Assembly (NCBI GenBank): GCA_946626395.1
Contig: CAMOUF010000090.1
Location: 1-9,763 of the forward strand
Direction of reading: 5' to 3'
From: an uncultured Clostridia bacterium
Lineage (GTDB): Bacteria; Bacillota; Clostridia; Christensenellales; Aristaeellaceae
DNA: 9,763 bases
How positions within the stretch are numbered: the stretch's first letter is position 1; each line of letters starts with the position of its first letter. This document shows positions 1-5,815 of this stretch, one piece after another. Both the position numbers and the translations under genes were made by a program. The notes under the pieces are model-generated. The model made no database searches, was not told where the DNA came from, and worked only from the letters and a program-made list of their open reading frames with translations.

Positions 1-1992
1 CTGGAGCAAGTTACCCTGCCGCCAACAGTCCAGTCTGTCGGTGACCAGGCGTTTTACGGCTGCTCCAGGCTGAACACGGTGTACCTGAACGAAGGCTTGA
101 AGGAAATCGGCCTGAACGCCTTTGACGGCGCGGCGGAGGATTTGCTCATCTGGGGAAAGCGAAACGGCGTTCAGGAAGTTTACGCGCAAACCAACCACCT
201 GCGTTTCGTGGACGGCAGCGAAATGGACTTTGAAGAAAACGACAGCGGCCTTACCCTCACCCGCCTGGAATCCAGCGCGGAAACGCTGGTGATTCCTTCC
301 TATGTAAACGGAAAACCGGTGACATGGATCAGCCCGGAGGTATTGATCGGAAACATTCGCACCATCGAATTTCCTGAAAAGCTGATCGAGATTCCGGATG
401 CTTTCTGCTATGGAGATAATACCCTGGAAGCAATCATTTTCTATGATGATGTTCGGCGGATCGGAGAAAGCGCTTTTTCCTGCTGTGAAAATCTTTCTTC
501 GATCACTTGGGGAAACGGGGTCGAAGAAATTGGCCCTCACGCGTTCGACGGCTGTTCCGGTCTTGAGAAAGTTTCCCTGCCCCAAAGCGTGAAATCCATT
601 GGTGCCTATGCTTTCTTCCTGTGCGATCATCTAACTGGCCTGCGCATGGAGGACGGCGTTAAGGAAATCGGGCCCTTCTGTTTTTCGGACTGCGCCCAGC
701 TGCGTCAGGTGCGGCTTTCGGACGCAATCACCTGCATTCCCCGGCAGGCGTTTTATGGCGCCCCCTTTTCCTCCATCACCCTGCCCAAAGGGCTTGAAAG
801 CATTCAGGAAACCGCTTTTTGCAGCTGCGGCCTGCAATGGGTGGTGATCCCGGAAAGCCTGAAAAGCCTGGATATCACGTCCTTCCTGGATTGTTCTTCC
901 CTGCGCTGGGTGGAATTTCTGAGCGATTCTTTTGAATGGACGGATATTGATTCCTTTTGTATGGATACGGAAGAGAACGGCCTGAGAATCGATTACGGCG
1001 CCTGGGCCAATCAGACAGTGTTCGGCGGTCGGCTGGGTTCTTCCGGGGAAGCCATGGCAAAGGCCTCTTATATCCAGTTTGAAAACATCGACGCTTGGTC
1101 CCAGGGGATTATGCTGGAGGGCAGCACTGCGGTTTTCCAGTCCGTATCGGAGAAAGCTGTGCGGGTGCCCTGGTTTAATGAAAAGGAAAATTGCCCTGTA
1201 TTGCGCACGGAAAACGTATCCGCCTTCTGCCAGGAAGGGGAAGGGGCGGAAATTGAAGAAATATGCCTGCCCCTTTTCCAGGATACCATTCACGAAAGAG
1301 AATTCAGCCAATGCGCCACTTTGCGGCGTGTGCGTTCCTCCGGCGCTTTTGCGTCGGTGAATGCACACGCCTTTGAAGACTGTCCGCTTCTGGAGAAGGT
1401 AGACACCAGCCTTCAGCTGCGCTTCATCGGCGAATACGCGTTCGACGGCACCAGGCTGGCGGAAATTGAGCTGGGAGGCGCGGAGGAAATCGGATACGGC
1501 GCCTTGTCGCGCTGCCCCTTGCTGAAGCGTGTTTCACTGTCCAACTCCCTCAAACGCATCGACAGCTTTGCTTTGAGCGATACCGGCGTGCAAACGCTTT
1601 CCATTCCCGGCAGCTTGACCAGCCTGACCGATAGCACTTTTTCCGGGCTCCCCTCTCTAAAATATGTCGTGGTCGGGGAAGGCATGGAGCATATCGATGT
1701 CAATTCTTTCTCTTATTGCCGCGAAATGCGGGTGCTCATTCTGCCGCCCACGTTAAAAATCCTGGCGGACGACCAAATACTGAATCAGCCGGGGGAACTG
1801 TGGGCTTTCAATCCGGATATGCAATTTATTCTTCCCTTGGAGCCAAGGGAACATCTTACCCTGATCGTTGGGTATCCCGGCTCCACGGCGGAGGCGTTTG
1901 CTGAAAAATACGGCTATTCCTTTGAAGAAATCACAACAACTTATGGGGAAGCGGCGGATTATTATTTGAGCATCGCAGACCGGGAAGAATGA
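1..1992 (+). CDS. BspA-like leucine-rich-repeat surface protein, 5'-truncated
   Basis: The reading frame is open from the first base to a TGA at 1990-1992, giving 663 residues; the start lies outside the window. Repeats of the BspA (LRR_5) type are plain: units of about 23 residues such as VEEIGPHAFDGCSGLEKVSL and VKSIGAYAFFLCDHLTGL, with the recurring IG..AF..C..L core. Around residues 87-103 there is a typical start of a fresh repeat block (LVIPSYVNGKPVTWI). Residues about 295-400 are irregular, after which repeats resume. The end, with YPGSTAEAFAEKYGYSFEEI, is the common cap of these proteins. BspA-like proteins are usually cell-surface or secreted binding proteins in gut bacteria; no anchor or membrane segment is visible at this C-terminus, and any signal peptide would be upstream. 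The ligand cannot be told. The gene is followed directly by an intrinsic terminator, so it is probably transcribed separately from the next gene. Confidence 0.9.
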   Translation: MEQVTLPPTVQSVGDQAFYGCSRLNTVYLNEGLKEIGLNAFDGAAEDLLIWGKRNGVQEVYAQTNHLRFVDGSEMDFEENDSGLTLTRLESSAETLVIPSYVNGKPVTWISPEVLIGNIRTIEFPEKLIEIPDAFCYGDNTLEAIIFYDDVRRIGESAFSCCENLSSITWGNGVEEIGPHAFDGCSGLEKVSLPQSVKSIGAYAFFLCDHLTGLRMEDGVKEIGPFCFSDCAQLRQVRLSDAITCIPRQAFYGAPFSSITLPKGLESIQETAFCSCGLQWVVIPESLKSLDITSFLDCSSLRWVEFLSDSFEWTDIDSFCMDTEENGLRIDYGAWANQTVFGGRLGSSGEAMAKASYIQFENIDAWSQGIMLEGSTAVFQSVSEKAVRVPWFNEKENCPVLRTENVSAFCQEGEGAEIEEICLPLFQDTIHEREFSQCATLRRVRSSGAFASVNAHAFEDCPLLEKVDTSLQLRFIGEYAFDGTRLAEIELGGAEEIGYGALSRCPLLKRVSLSNSLKRIDSFALSDTGVQTLSIPGSLTSLTDSTFSGLPSLKYVVVGEGMEHIDVNSFSYCREMRVLILPPTLKILADDQILNQPGELWAFNPDMQFILPLEPREHLTLIVGYPGSTAEAFAEKYGYSFEEITTTYGEAADYYLSIADREE

Positions 1993-2013
1993 CCCCACGT
2001 TGAAGAAACGATT

Positions 2014-2042
2014 GGCGCTGCCATTCCGGCGGCGCTTTTTTT
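2014..2042 (+). terminator. Intrinsic terminator of the LRR gene
   Basis: An 8-bp GC-rich stem (2015-2022 with 2028-2035, one G-T wobble) with the 5-base loop ATTCC is followed by seven T (2036-2042). It starts 22 bases after the stop codon of the LRR gene. This is a textbook rho-independent terminator on the plus strand. Confidence 0.9.
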
Positions 2043-2056
2043 CTGACCATTTTTCT

Positions 2057-2075
2057 CGTCTACCGCCAGTAGACG
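2057..2075. repeat. Perfect inverted repeat, candidate operator
   Basis: CGTCTAC and GTAGACG form a perfect 7-bp inverted repeat around the 5-base centre CGCCA. It lies just after the terminator of the LRR gene and about 100 bases before the start of the Hsp70-like gene. No T-run follows, so a second terminator is unlikely. A repressor operator or a leader hairpin would fit; this is inferred from position and symmetry only. Confidence 0.4.
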
Positions 2076-2105
2076 CAGGGGGACGGAAATATGCTATGCT
2101 ATACC
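2070..2105 (+). promoter_or_regulatory. Weak candidate promoter for the Hsp70-like gene
   Basis: The only AT-rich stretch between the terminator and the gene is TATGCTATGCTATAC (2090-2104), which offers several -10-like hexamers, for example TATGCT at 2095-2100. TAGACG at 2070-2075 matches TTGACA at four of six positions, but the spacer to 2095 would be 19 bases, longer than ideal. A promoter is expected here because a strong terminator precedes it; the exact boxes are uncertain. TAGACG overlaps the right arm of the inverted repeat at 2057-2075. Confidence 0.3.
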
Positions 2106-2160
2106 CGTACCAAGGAAAACGGCTTACCGCCCCTCAGGCGGACGGCAACGGCGGAACGAA

Positions 2161-2165
2161 AGGAG
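2161..2165 (+). promoter_or_regulatory. Ribosome binding site deciding the start at 2174
   Basis: AGGAG lies 8 bases before the ATG at 2174. It supports this start over the upstream in-frame TTG at 2000, which would sit before the intrinsic terminator hairpin and add 58 residues unlike any Hsp70 N-terminus. Confidence 0.8.
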
Positions 2166-2173
2166 AAAGAAAC

Positions 2174-4111
2174 ATGATGTACTTTGGCTTTGATTTGGGC
2201 GACGGAGAAAGCTGCATCCATTGGACGAAGGACGGCAGCATCGGGATCGTGAACGTGGCTCCCGTCAGCGGGCGCGGCAGCTTTCTGAGCGCCGTGGCCA
2301 GGCTGGAGGGGAACACCGTCATCGGCCATACCGTAAAGGAAAACCAGGAAAAGGCCGAGGATGTGCATGTTTGCTTCAAGCGGGATTTCCTCAGAAACGC
2401 CCCGGAAACCGACCGCATCATCCGGGATTTCGTTCAGGGTGTGCTGGCCGAGCTTCGCAAAAGCGCGGAGGTAGGCGCGTATGTGGACGACGAAGAAAAC
2501 GCCTGCTTTATCGTCGGCTGCCCCGCGGGCTGGCAGGCGGAGGACCGGGAGAGGTACCGGCAGCTGATGATGGACGCCGGGATGAAAAACGTGAAGATCG
2601 TGTCCGAATCCCGGGCCGCCTTTGAAAACGCCCTCCACAGCGCTGAAAATGGAATCGATGCCAATCTGAGCAATCAAACGGTGCTCATCATCGACATCGG
2701 CTCCTCCACCCTGGATTTTGCCTACGTGCAGGACGGCAACGAATACGATGTAGCCACCATGGGCAACGTGCAGCTGGGCGGCGGGATGATGGATGAAATG
2801 ATCGTGCTCCATTCCCTGGACATGCAGGCGCAGGAAACCCCGGAGCAGGCGCGGGAAATCCGGGCGCTGATCGAGGCGAACAAAGCGAAAAAGAGTAAAC
2901 TCATGCTGGCTGTGCGGGATATGAAGGAAGATTATTTCAAGCATGAAGATTTGTTTCTGGAAGAAAACCGCACCCTGGAAAAGACGGTGAAGCTGTTTGG
3001 CAACGGAAGAATCTACAAGGTCAAGCTGACCCTTTCCCCGGAGATCGTGGAGAATTTCCTCATTCCCCAGCCACACCCCCTGCTCAGCGGCCAATCCTTT
3101 GAAAGCCGGCTGCGGGACAGCCTGGTGTCTGTTTACGAGCAGACCAGGCAGCGCAAGGAGCCCGATCTGGTGATCCTGACCGGCGGCCCCTCCCGGATGC
3201 AGTTTTTCCAGGATCTGTGCCGCAACCAGTTCGCGTCCTCCCGGGTCATCGTCAGCGACAGCCCGGAATACGATATTTCCCGCGGCCTGGTGTTCGTTGG
3301 CAGCGTGGATGAAAACATGACGCAATGTCTGCGGGAAATTGAAGCCTATGTGCAAAGCAGCGCCATCGATGAAAAAATCGAATACGCGGTTCCCGAACTG
3401 GTGCGCAGTATCAGCTGGCCGCTGACCGAGTCCATCCTGTACAGCTGCGTGAAGCCCGCCTTTTATGCCTGGCGCAATGGCAAGCTGGACACGCTGAATG
3501 ATTTTGAGGAAGATACGCGGCGCAGAATCGAAACGTTTATGCACTCCCCCGATATGCAGAACGCCATCGAGGCCCAGGCGGAGCCCTGGAGCGAAAAAAT
3601 CATCAGCGCTGTGGAAATGGACCTGTGCGAAATCAGCCGCAGGCATCATGCGGATTTCAAAATTGATTGCGGCCGTCTATGCATCCACAGCGGCAGCAGC
3701 AAAAGCGCGCCGATCTCCATCAATTTTATCCATGTGATCCACGCCGTCGCGTCCATCGTTCTGATGGTGGTGTTGGCCACTCTCTGCGGCGGCAGCGGCA
3801 TGGCGCTGCTCTCCATTGGTCCGGCGGGCATGATTGCGGGGGCGGTGCTGTCCCTGATCGTGGCGGTACTGGGAAAAGAAGCTGCCATGAACTATATGAT
3901 GGACATGCATATCCCGTTCCTTCTGCGGGGCGTGATCCGGGAAAAGTCGATTCTTTCCGAAAAAAATGCCAAAAAAATTGACCGCAGCATTTGCCACGGT
4001 ATGTTGGCAGACGCCCAAATGACGGGCGATCTGGTCAGCCAGGTCAGCGACTGCATCGACGCCGCCATTCTCAGCACGGCCTGCGGCGTGGAGCAGAGCA
4101 TGGTGTCCTGA
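2174..4111 (+). CDS. Membrane-anchored Hsp70-like (actin-fold) ATPase
   Basis: This 645-residue protein has the complete nucleotide-binding fold of the Hsp70/actin superfamily in residues 1 to about 380. Visible motifs are phosphate-1 FGFDLGDGES (4-13), the catalytic-lysine-like CFKRDFL (K69, the same place as K70 of DnaK), VGCPAGW (114-120), VSESRAAF (143-150, compare INEPTAAA), phosphate-2 IIDIGSSTLDF (172-182), QLGGGMMDEM (200-209), and the adenosine motif VILTGGPSRM (333-342). The Hsp70 beta-sandwich substrate domain and EEVD-type tail are absent. Instead there is a mostly helical, charged region (about 380-510), two hydrophobic segments (about 521-538 and 543-567) and a 75-residue tail. 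It is therefore probably a membrane-bound ATPase with its actin fold in the cytoplasm, not a general chaperone; its client is unknown. The start is ATG 2174 with AGGAG 8 bases upstream; ATG 2177 is an alternative. The next gene follows after 25 bases, suggesting an operon and perhaps a complex. The fold is nearly certain, the role is not. Confidence 0.85.
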   Translation: MMYFGFDLGDGESCIHWTKDGSIGIVNVAPVSGRGSFLSAVARLEGNTVIGHTVKENQEKAEDVHVCFKRDFLRNAPETDRIIRDFVQGVLAELRKSAEVGAYVDDEENACFIVGCPAGWQAEDRERYRQLMMDAGMKNVKIVSESRAAFENALHSAENGIDANLSNQTVLIIDIGSSTLDFAYVQDGNEYDVATMGNVQLGGGMMDEMIVLHSLDMQAQETPEQAREIRALIEANKAKKSKLMLAVRDMKEDYFKHEDLFLEENRTLEKTVKLFGNGRIYKVKLTLSPEIVENFLIPQPHPLLSGQSFESRLRDSLVSVYEQTRQRKEPDLVILTGGPSRMQFFQDLCRNQFASSRVIVSDSPEYDISRGLVFVGSVDENMTQCLREIEAYVQSSAIDEKIEYAVPELVRSISWPLTESILYSCVKPAFYAWRNGKLDTLNDFEEDTRRRIETFMHSPDMQNAIEAQAEPWSEKIISAVEMDLCEISRRHHADFKIDCGRLCIHSGSSKSAPISINFIHVIHAVASIVLMVVLATLCGGSGMALLSIGPAGMIAGAVLSLIVAVLGKEAAMNYMMDMHIPFLLRGVIREKSILSEKNAKKIDRSICHGMLADAQMTGDLVSQVSDCIDAAILSTACGVEQSMVS

Positions 4112-4136
4112 CTGTGGACGGAAAAGGGGGAACAGC

Positions 4137-4532
4137 ATGAAGACCAAGCAGTATAACCTGCGCCTTCGCCCCGGAACCACCGTTCGCTCCATGGCCCACA
4201 TCCTGGAGGATCATCTCACCTATGAGGAAGGGATGCGCTGCATTGTGATGCGAACGGAAAGCGGCGCTTATATCGTGCAGGCAAAAAGCAGGAATGAGGA
4301 GATCATCCGCTGGGCAGGGCTGGGGCGGGGTTTGACCATCCGTCTCACCCCTGTTCAGCAGGATCGGATTGATGTGGATATTCTGCAGGAAAAAGAAACG
4401 GGAAAGTGCGCGCTGCTGGCGGCAGGCATTTTGCTGATGCGCGGGGTGGCGTTCACATCAGCGTGCGGCCTGATCCGGCAGCATCTGCTGATCCAGCGGG
4501 TCAACCGCCTGATGAGAATCTATCTTTGCTGA
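4137..4532 (+). CDS. Small protein with hydrophobic segment, partner of Hsp70-like ATPase
   Basis: This 131-residue protein follows the Hsp70-like gene by 25 bases and has a clear ribosome binding site (AAGGGGG, 6 bases before the ATG), so the two are probably co-transcribed. The first 85 residues are soluble and look like mixed helix and strand (LRLRPGT, CIVMRTESGAYIVQAKS, then LTIRLTP and RIDVDI). Residues 91-113 are hydrophobic (CALLAAGILLMRGVAFTSACGLI), and a basic, amphipathic end follows (QRVNRLMRIYLC). The layout, a strand-turn-strand, a lysine, a hydrophobic stretch and an amphipathic helix, resembles a recurrent type of small uncharacterised clostridial protein, but I cannot name a family. 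No catalytic motif is seen. Association with the membrane and with the ATPase is inferred from position and hydrophobicity. No clear terminator follows before the converging gene at 4629. Confidence 0.7.
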   Translation: MKTKQYNLRLRPGTTVRSMAHILEDHLTYEEGMRCIVMRTESGAYIVQAKSRNEEIIRWAGLGRGLTIRLTPVQQDRIDVDILQEKETGKCALLAAGILLMRGVAFTSACGLIRQHLLIQRVNRLMRIYLC

Positions 4533-4628
4533 ATCCAAAAGAGAGAAGAAAACGCAAAACAATATGGGTATTGCGAACCCAAAACACGATGGAAATAAGG
4601 GAAGAAGGCCGCGATGATTTTGGCGCTG

Positions 4629-5042
4629 TCACTTTTTAAAGAAACCAATGATCCTGTCGATTGCGGACATGCTTTCCTTCATGAGAGAGCCGTACCATTC
4701 ATTATAAGTTGCCCTTTCCGCGGACATCAGGTAATCGTGATAATCCAGGGAATCCGGGTCGGCCCCCTGCTTCAGCACGATCAGCTTTTTCTCCTTCAGC
4801 TGGGCCACGCAGGTTTCCAAGGTATTCTTATCAATGCCCTGTATTTCTACATGGGTGTTGGAGATGGCGTCCAGCAGATAAATGTAATACCGGTGGGGAT
4901 CGGTGTAGTGGAATCGGTCCGGCAAATAGACTGGAACCGTGTCCTCGGGGATGTTTTCGGCGTCCAGGTGCATGGCTTCACAGATTCTTTGAACTTCTTT
5001 TTCAGGTATTTCCCATGCGCGGGAGGCCTGCGCTTTGTTCAT
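4629..5042 (-). CDS. Probable tandem helix-turn-helix protein
   Basis: This is a 137-residue soluble protein. The first 40 residues (NKAQASRAWEIPEKEVQRIC, then IPEDTVPVYLPD) resemble the short helix-turn-helix seen in MerR- or excisionase-type proteins, including the proline-rich exit. Residues about 50-92 look like a winged helix: a helix (YYIYLLDAI), a second helix pair (GIDKNTLETCVAQLKEKK) and a wing strand (LIVLKQG). The rest is charged and helical. DNA binding is therefore likely but inferred; the target is unknown. The ATG at 5042 is preferred over a TTG at 5057 because AGAGGA stands 6 bases before the ATG. It is the last gene of the minus-strand operon, 73 bases after the GtrA gene, or it has its own unseen promoter. 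It converges with the Hsp70-like unit, leaving 96 bases between stops. Confidence 0.65.
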   Translation of the reverse strand: MNKAQASRAWEIPEKEVQRICEAMHLDAENIPEDTVPVYLPDRFHYTDPHRYYIYLLDAISNTHVEIQGIDKNTLETCVAQLKEKKLIVLKQGADPDSLDYHDYLMSAERATYNEWYGSLMKESMSAIDRIIGFFKK

Positions 5043-5048
5043 ATATTT

Positions 5049-5054
5049 TCCTCT
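5049..5054 (-). promoter_or_regulatory. Ribosome binding site deciding the start at 5042
   Basis: AGAGGA on the minus strand lies 6 bases before the ATG at 5042. It overlaps the reading frame that would start at the TTG 5057, which argues for the shorter 137-residue product. Confidence 0.65.
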
Positions 5055-5080
5055 CAATCGTATTTTGCCGGTGGGCCTTT

Positions 5081-5120
5081 AGCCCCGGCAGGGCATCCAT
5101 CCCTGCCCCGGGCTTTTATT
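5081..5120 (+). terminator. Terminator-shaped hairpin facing the plus strand
   Basis: A strong stem pairs 5087-5093 with 5101-5107 (GGCAGGG with CCCTGCC, loop CATCCAT) and extends through a small internal loop to AGCCC (5081-5085) with GGGCT (5110-5114). On the plus strand it is followed by TTTATTCTTTCTT; on the minus strand no T-run follows. It overlaps the stop codon of the minus-strand GtrA gene. As a terminator it would therefore act on plus-strand, antisense transcripts, although on the minus strand the hairpin could still protect the 3' end of the GtrA message. Confidence 0.55.
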
Positions 5121-5550
5121 CTTTCTTGTCCCGGGTCAGCAGGGCCCGCTTGGTAAAGTAATTCCAGACCATCACCAAGAGGGTGGAGAGAACCTTATTC
5201 ACCATATACATGGTGACGGTGAAGCCAAAGATTTGCAGCACCGCCTGATCCTCCCCGAACAAATGGCGGAACAAAAGCATCAGCAGCTCATTGAGCACCA
5301 GGCCCGTCACGCTGGTGATCACGAAGCCCACCTTGGCGAAGGCCCCGGAGCCGTTGGCCCCCCGGAACACCCAGGCCACGCACAGGAAATAATTCAGGAT
5401 CACGGAGACGGTGAAGGCGATAGGAGTGGCGACTAAGGTATCCAGGCCGCAGGTGTCCCGCAGCAGCACCAGGGCCAGAAACTCTACCAGGAAGCACACG
5501 CCCCCGGTGATGATGAATCGAAGCCCTTCGCCCAAACGATTTTCTTTCAT
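5116..5550 (-). CDS. GtrA-family membrane protein (lipid-linked sugar translocation)
   Basis: This 144-residue protein has the length and layout of the GtrA family: four hydrophobic segments (about 11-30, 38-62, 74-94 and 107-129). It carries the family-like stretches FIITGGVCFLVEF (12-24), ILNYFLCVAWVF (51-62) and the C-terminal WNYFTKR (129-135) before a charged end. GtrA proteins are thought to flip polyprenyl-phosphate-linked glucose or similar sugars across the cytoplasmic membrane for modification of O-antigen, teichoic acid or other surface glycans. The ATG at 5550 is chosen because AGGAAG (minus strand, 5558-5563) stands 7 bases before it and because it forms an ATGA overlap with the stop of the upstream gene, a sign of translational coupling. 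A longer start at 5589 would lie inside that gene. The neighbouring GT-C-like protein is a natural partner. Confidence 0.88.
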   Translation of the reverse strand: MKENRLGEGLRFIITGGVCFLVEFLALVLLRDTCGLDTLVATPIAFTVSVILNYFLCVAWVFRGANGSGAFAKVGFVITSVTGLVLNELLMLLFRHLFGEDQAVLQIFGFTVTMYMVNKVLSTLLVMVWNYFTKRALLTRDKKE

Positions 5551-5813
5551 GGCTTTTCTTCCTTTTCCTTTTTTCCCGCGTCCTCCCACGCGGCATATTT
5601 CAGGGTGTCCCCGTCGTCGCCCCGGGCATAGGAGGCGGACAGGATGGCATCCAAAGGCGCGGTGACGGGAGTTTTTCTGCCCGGCAGCAGGAAGGTCACC
5701 GTGCTGTCGTCCAGAGCGGTGACGCGGATGTTCTTATATTGCAGCGTATCGCTGAACAGCGCTTTCACCGGGCATTGATGGTTCAGGGAATAGAGCAAAA
5801 ACCGCCGCACCAT
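5547..5813 (-). CDS. Small protein with Sm/Hfq-like strand pattern, unknown function
   Basis: This 88-residue soluble protein sits between the GT-C gene, with only 2 bases between the upstream stop and its ATG, and gtrA, which it overlaps by 4 bases. I do not recognise a named family. The visible layout is a short N-terminal helix (RRFLLYSLNHQC, 3-14), then strands PVKALF (15-20), LQYKNIRVTA (24-33), STVTFLL (37-43), KTPVTAP (48-53) and AILSASYA (56-63). This order recalls the Sm fold of Hfq, but the Hfq YKH motif is missing. The charged tail (KKEKEEKP) is encoded by the purine-rich stretch that serves as the ribosome binding site of gtrA, so it may have no function of its own. Its place in the operon argues that it is a real gene with a role linked to the glycosylation genes. 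Confidence 0.75.
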   Translation of the reverse strand: MVRRFLLYSLNHQCPVKALFSDTLQYKNIRVTALDDSTVTFLLPGRKTPVTAPLDAILSASYARGDDGDTLKYAAWEDAGKKEKEEKP

Positions 5814-5815
5814 GT

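Noticed and set aside
2127..2141. Hairpin CCGCC-CCTCA-GGCGG in the leader of the Hsp70-like gene
   Set aside because: A 5-bp GC stem is expected by chance in such GC-rich sequence; it neither precedes a T-run nor covers the ribosome binding site.
2000..2173. Upstream extension of the Hsp70-like gene from a TTG at 2000
   Set aside because: It would start before the intrinsic terminator hairpin, has no ribosome binding site, and adds residues unlike any Hsp70 N-terminus; ATG 2174 has a good site.
2099..3649. 516-codon open frame on the minus strand
   Set aside because: It lies wholly antisense to the Hsp70-like gene, whose motifs prove the plus-strand frame. Its translation is low-complexity and rich in His, Gly and Ala, typical of a shadow frame in GC-rich DNA.
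4560..4581. Short hairpins in the convergent gap as a terminator
   Set aside because: The stems are only 5 bp, CAATA with TATTG or TGGGT with ACCCA, and lack a proper T-run on either strand.
4406..4639. 77-codon plus-strand frame between the converging genes
   Set aside because: It starts inside the 131-residue gene in another frame, and its translation shows no domain.
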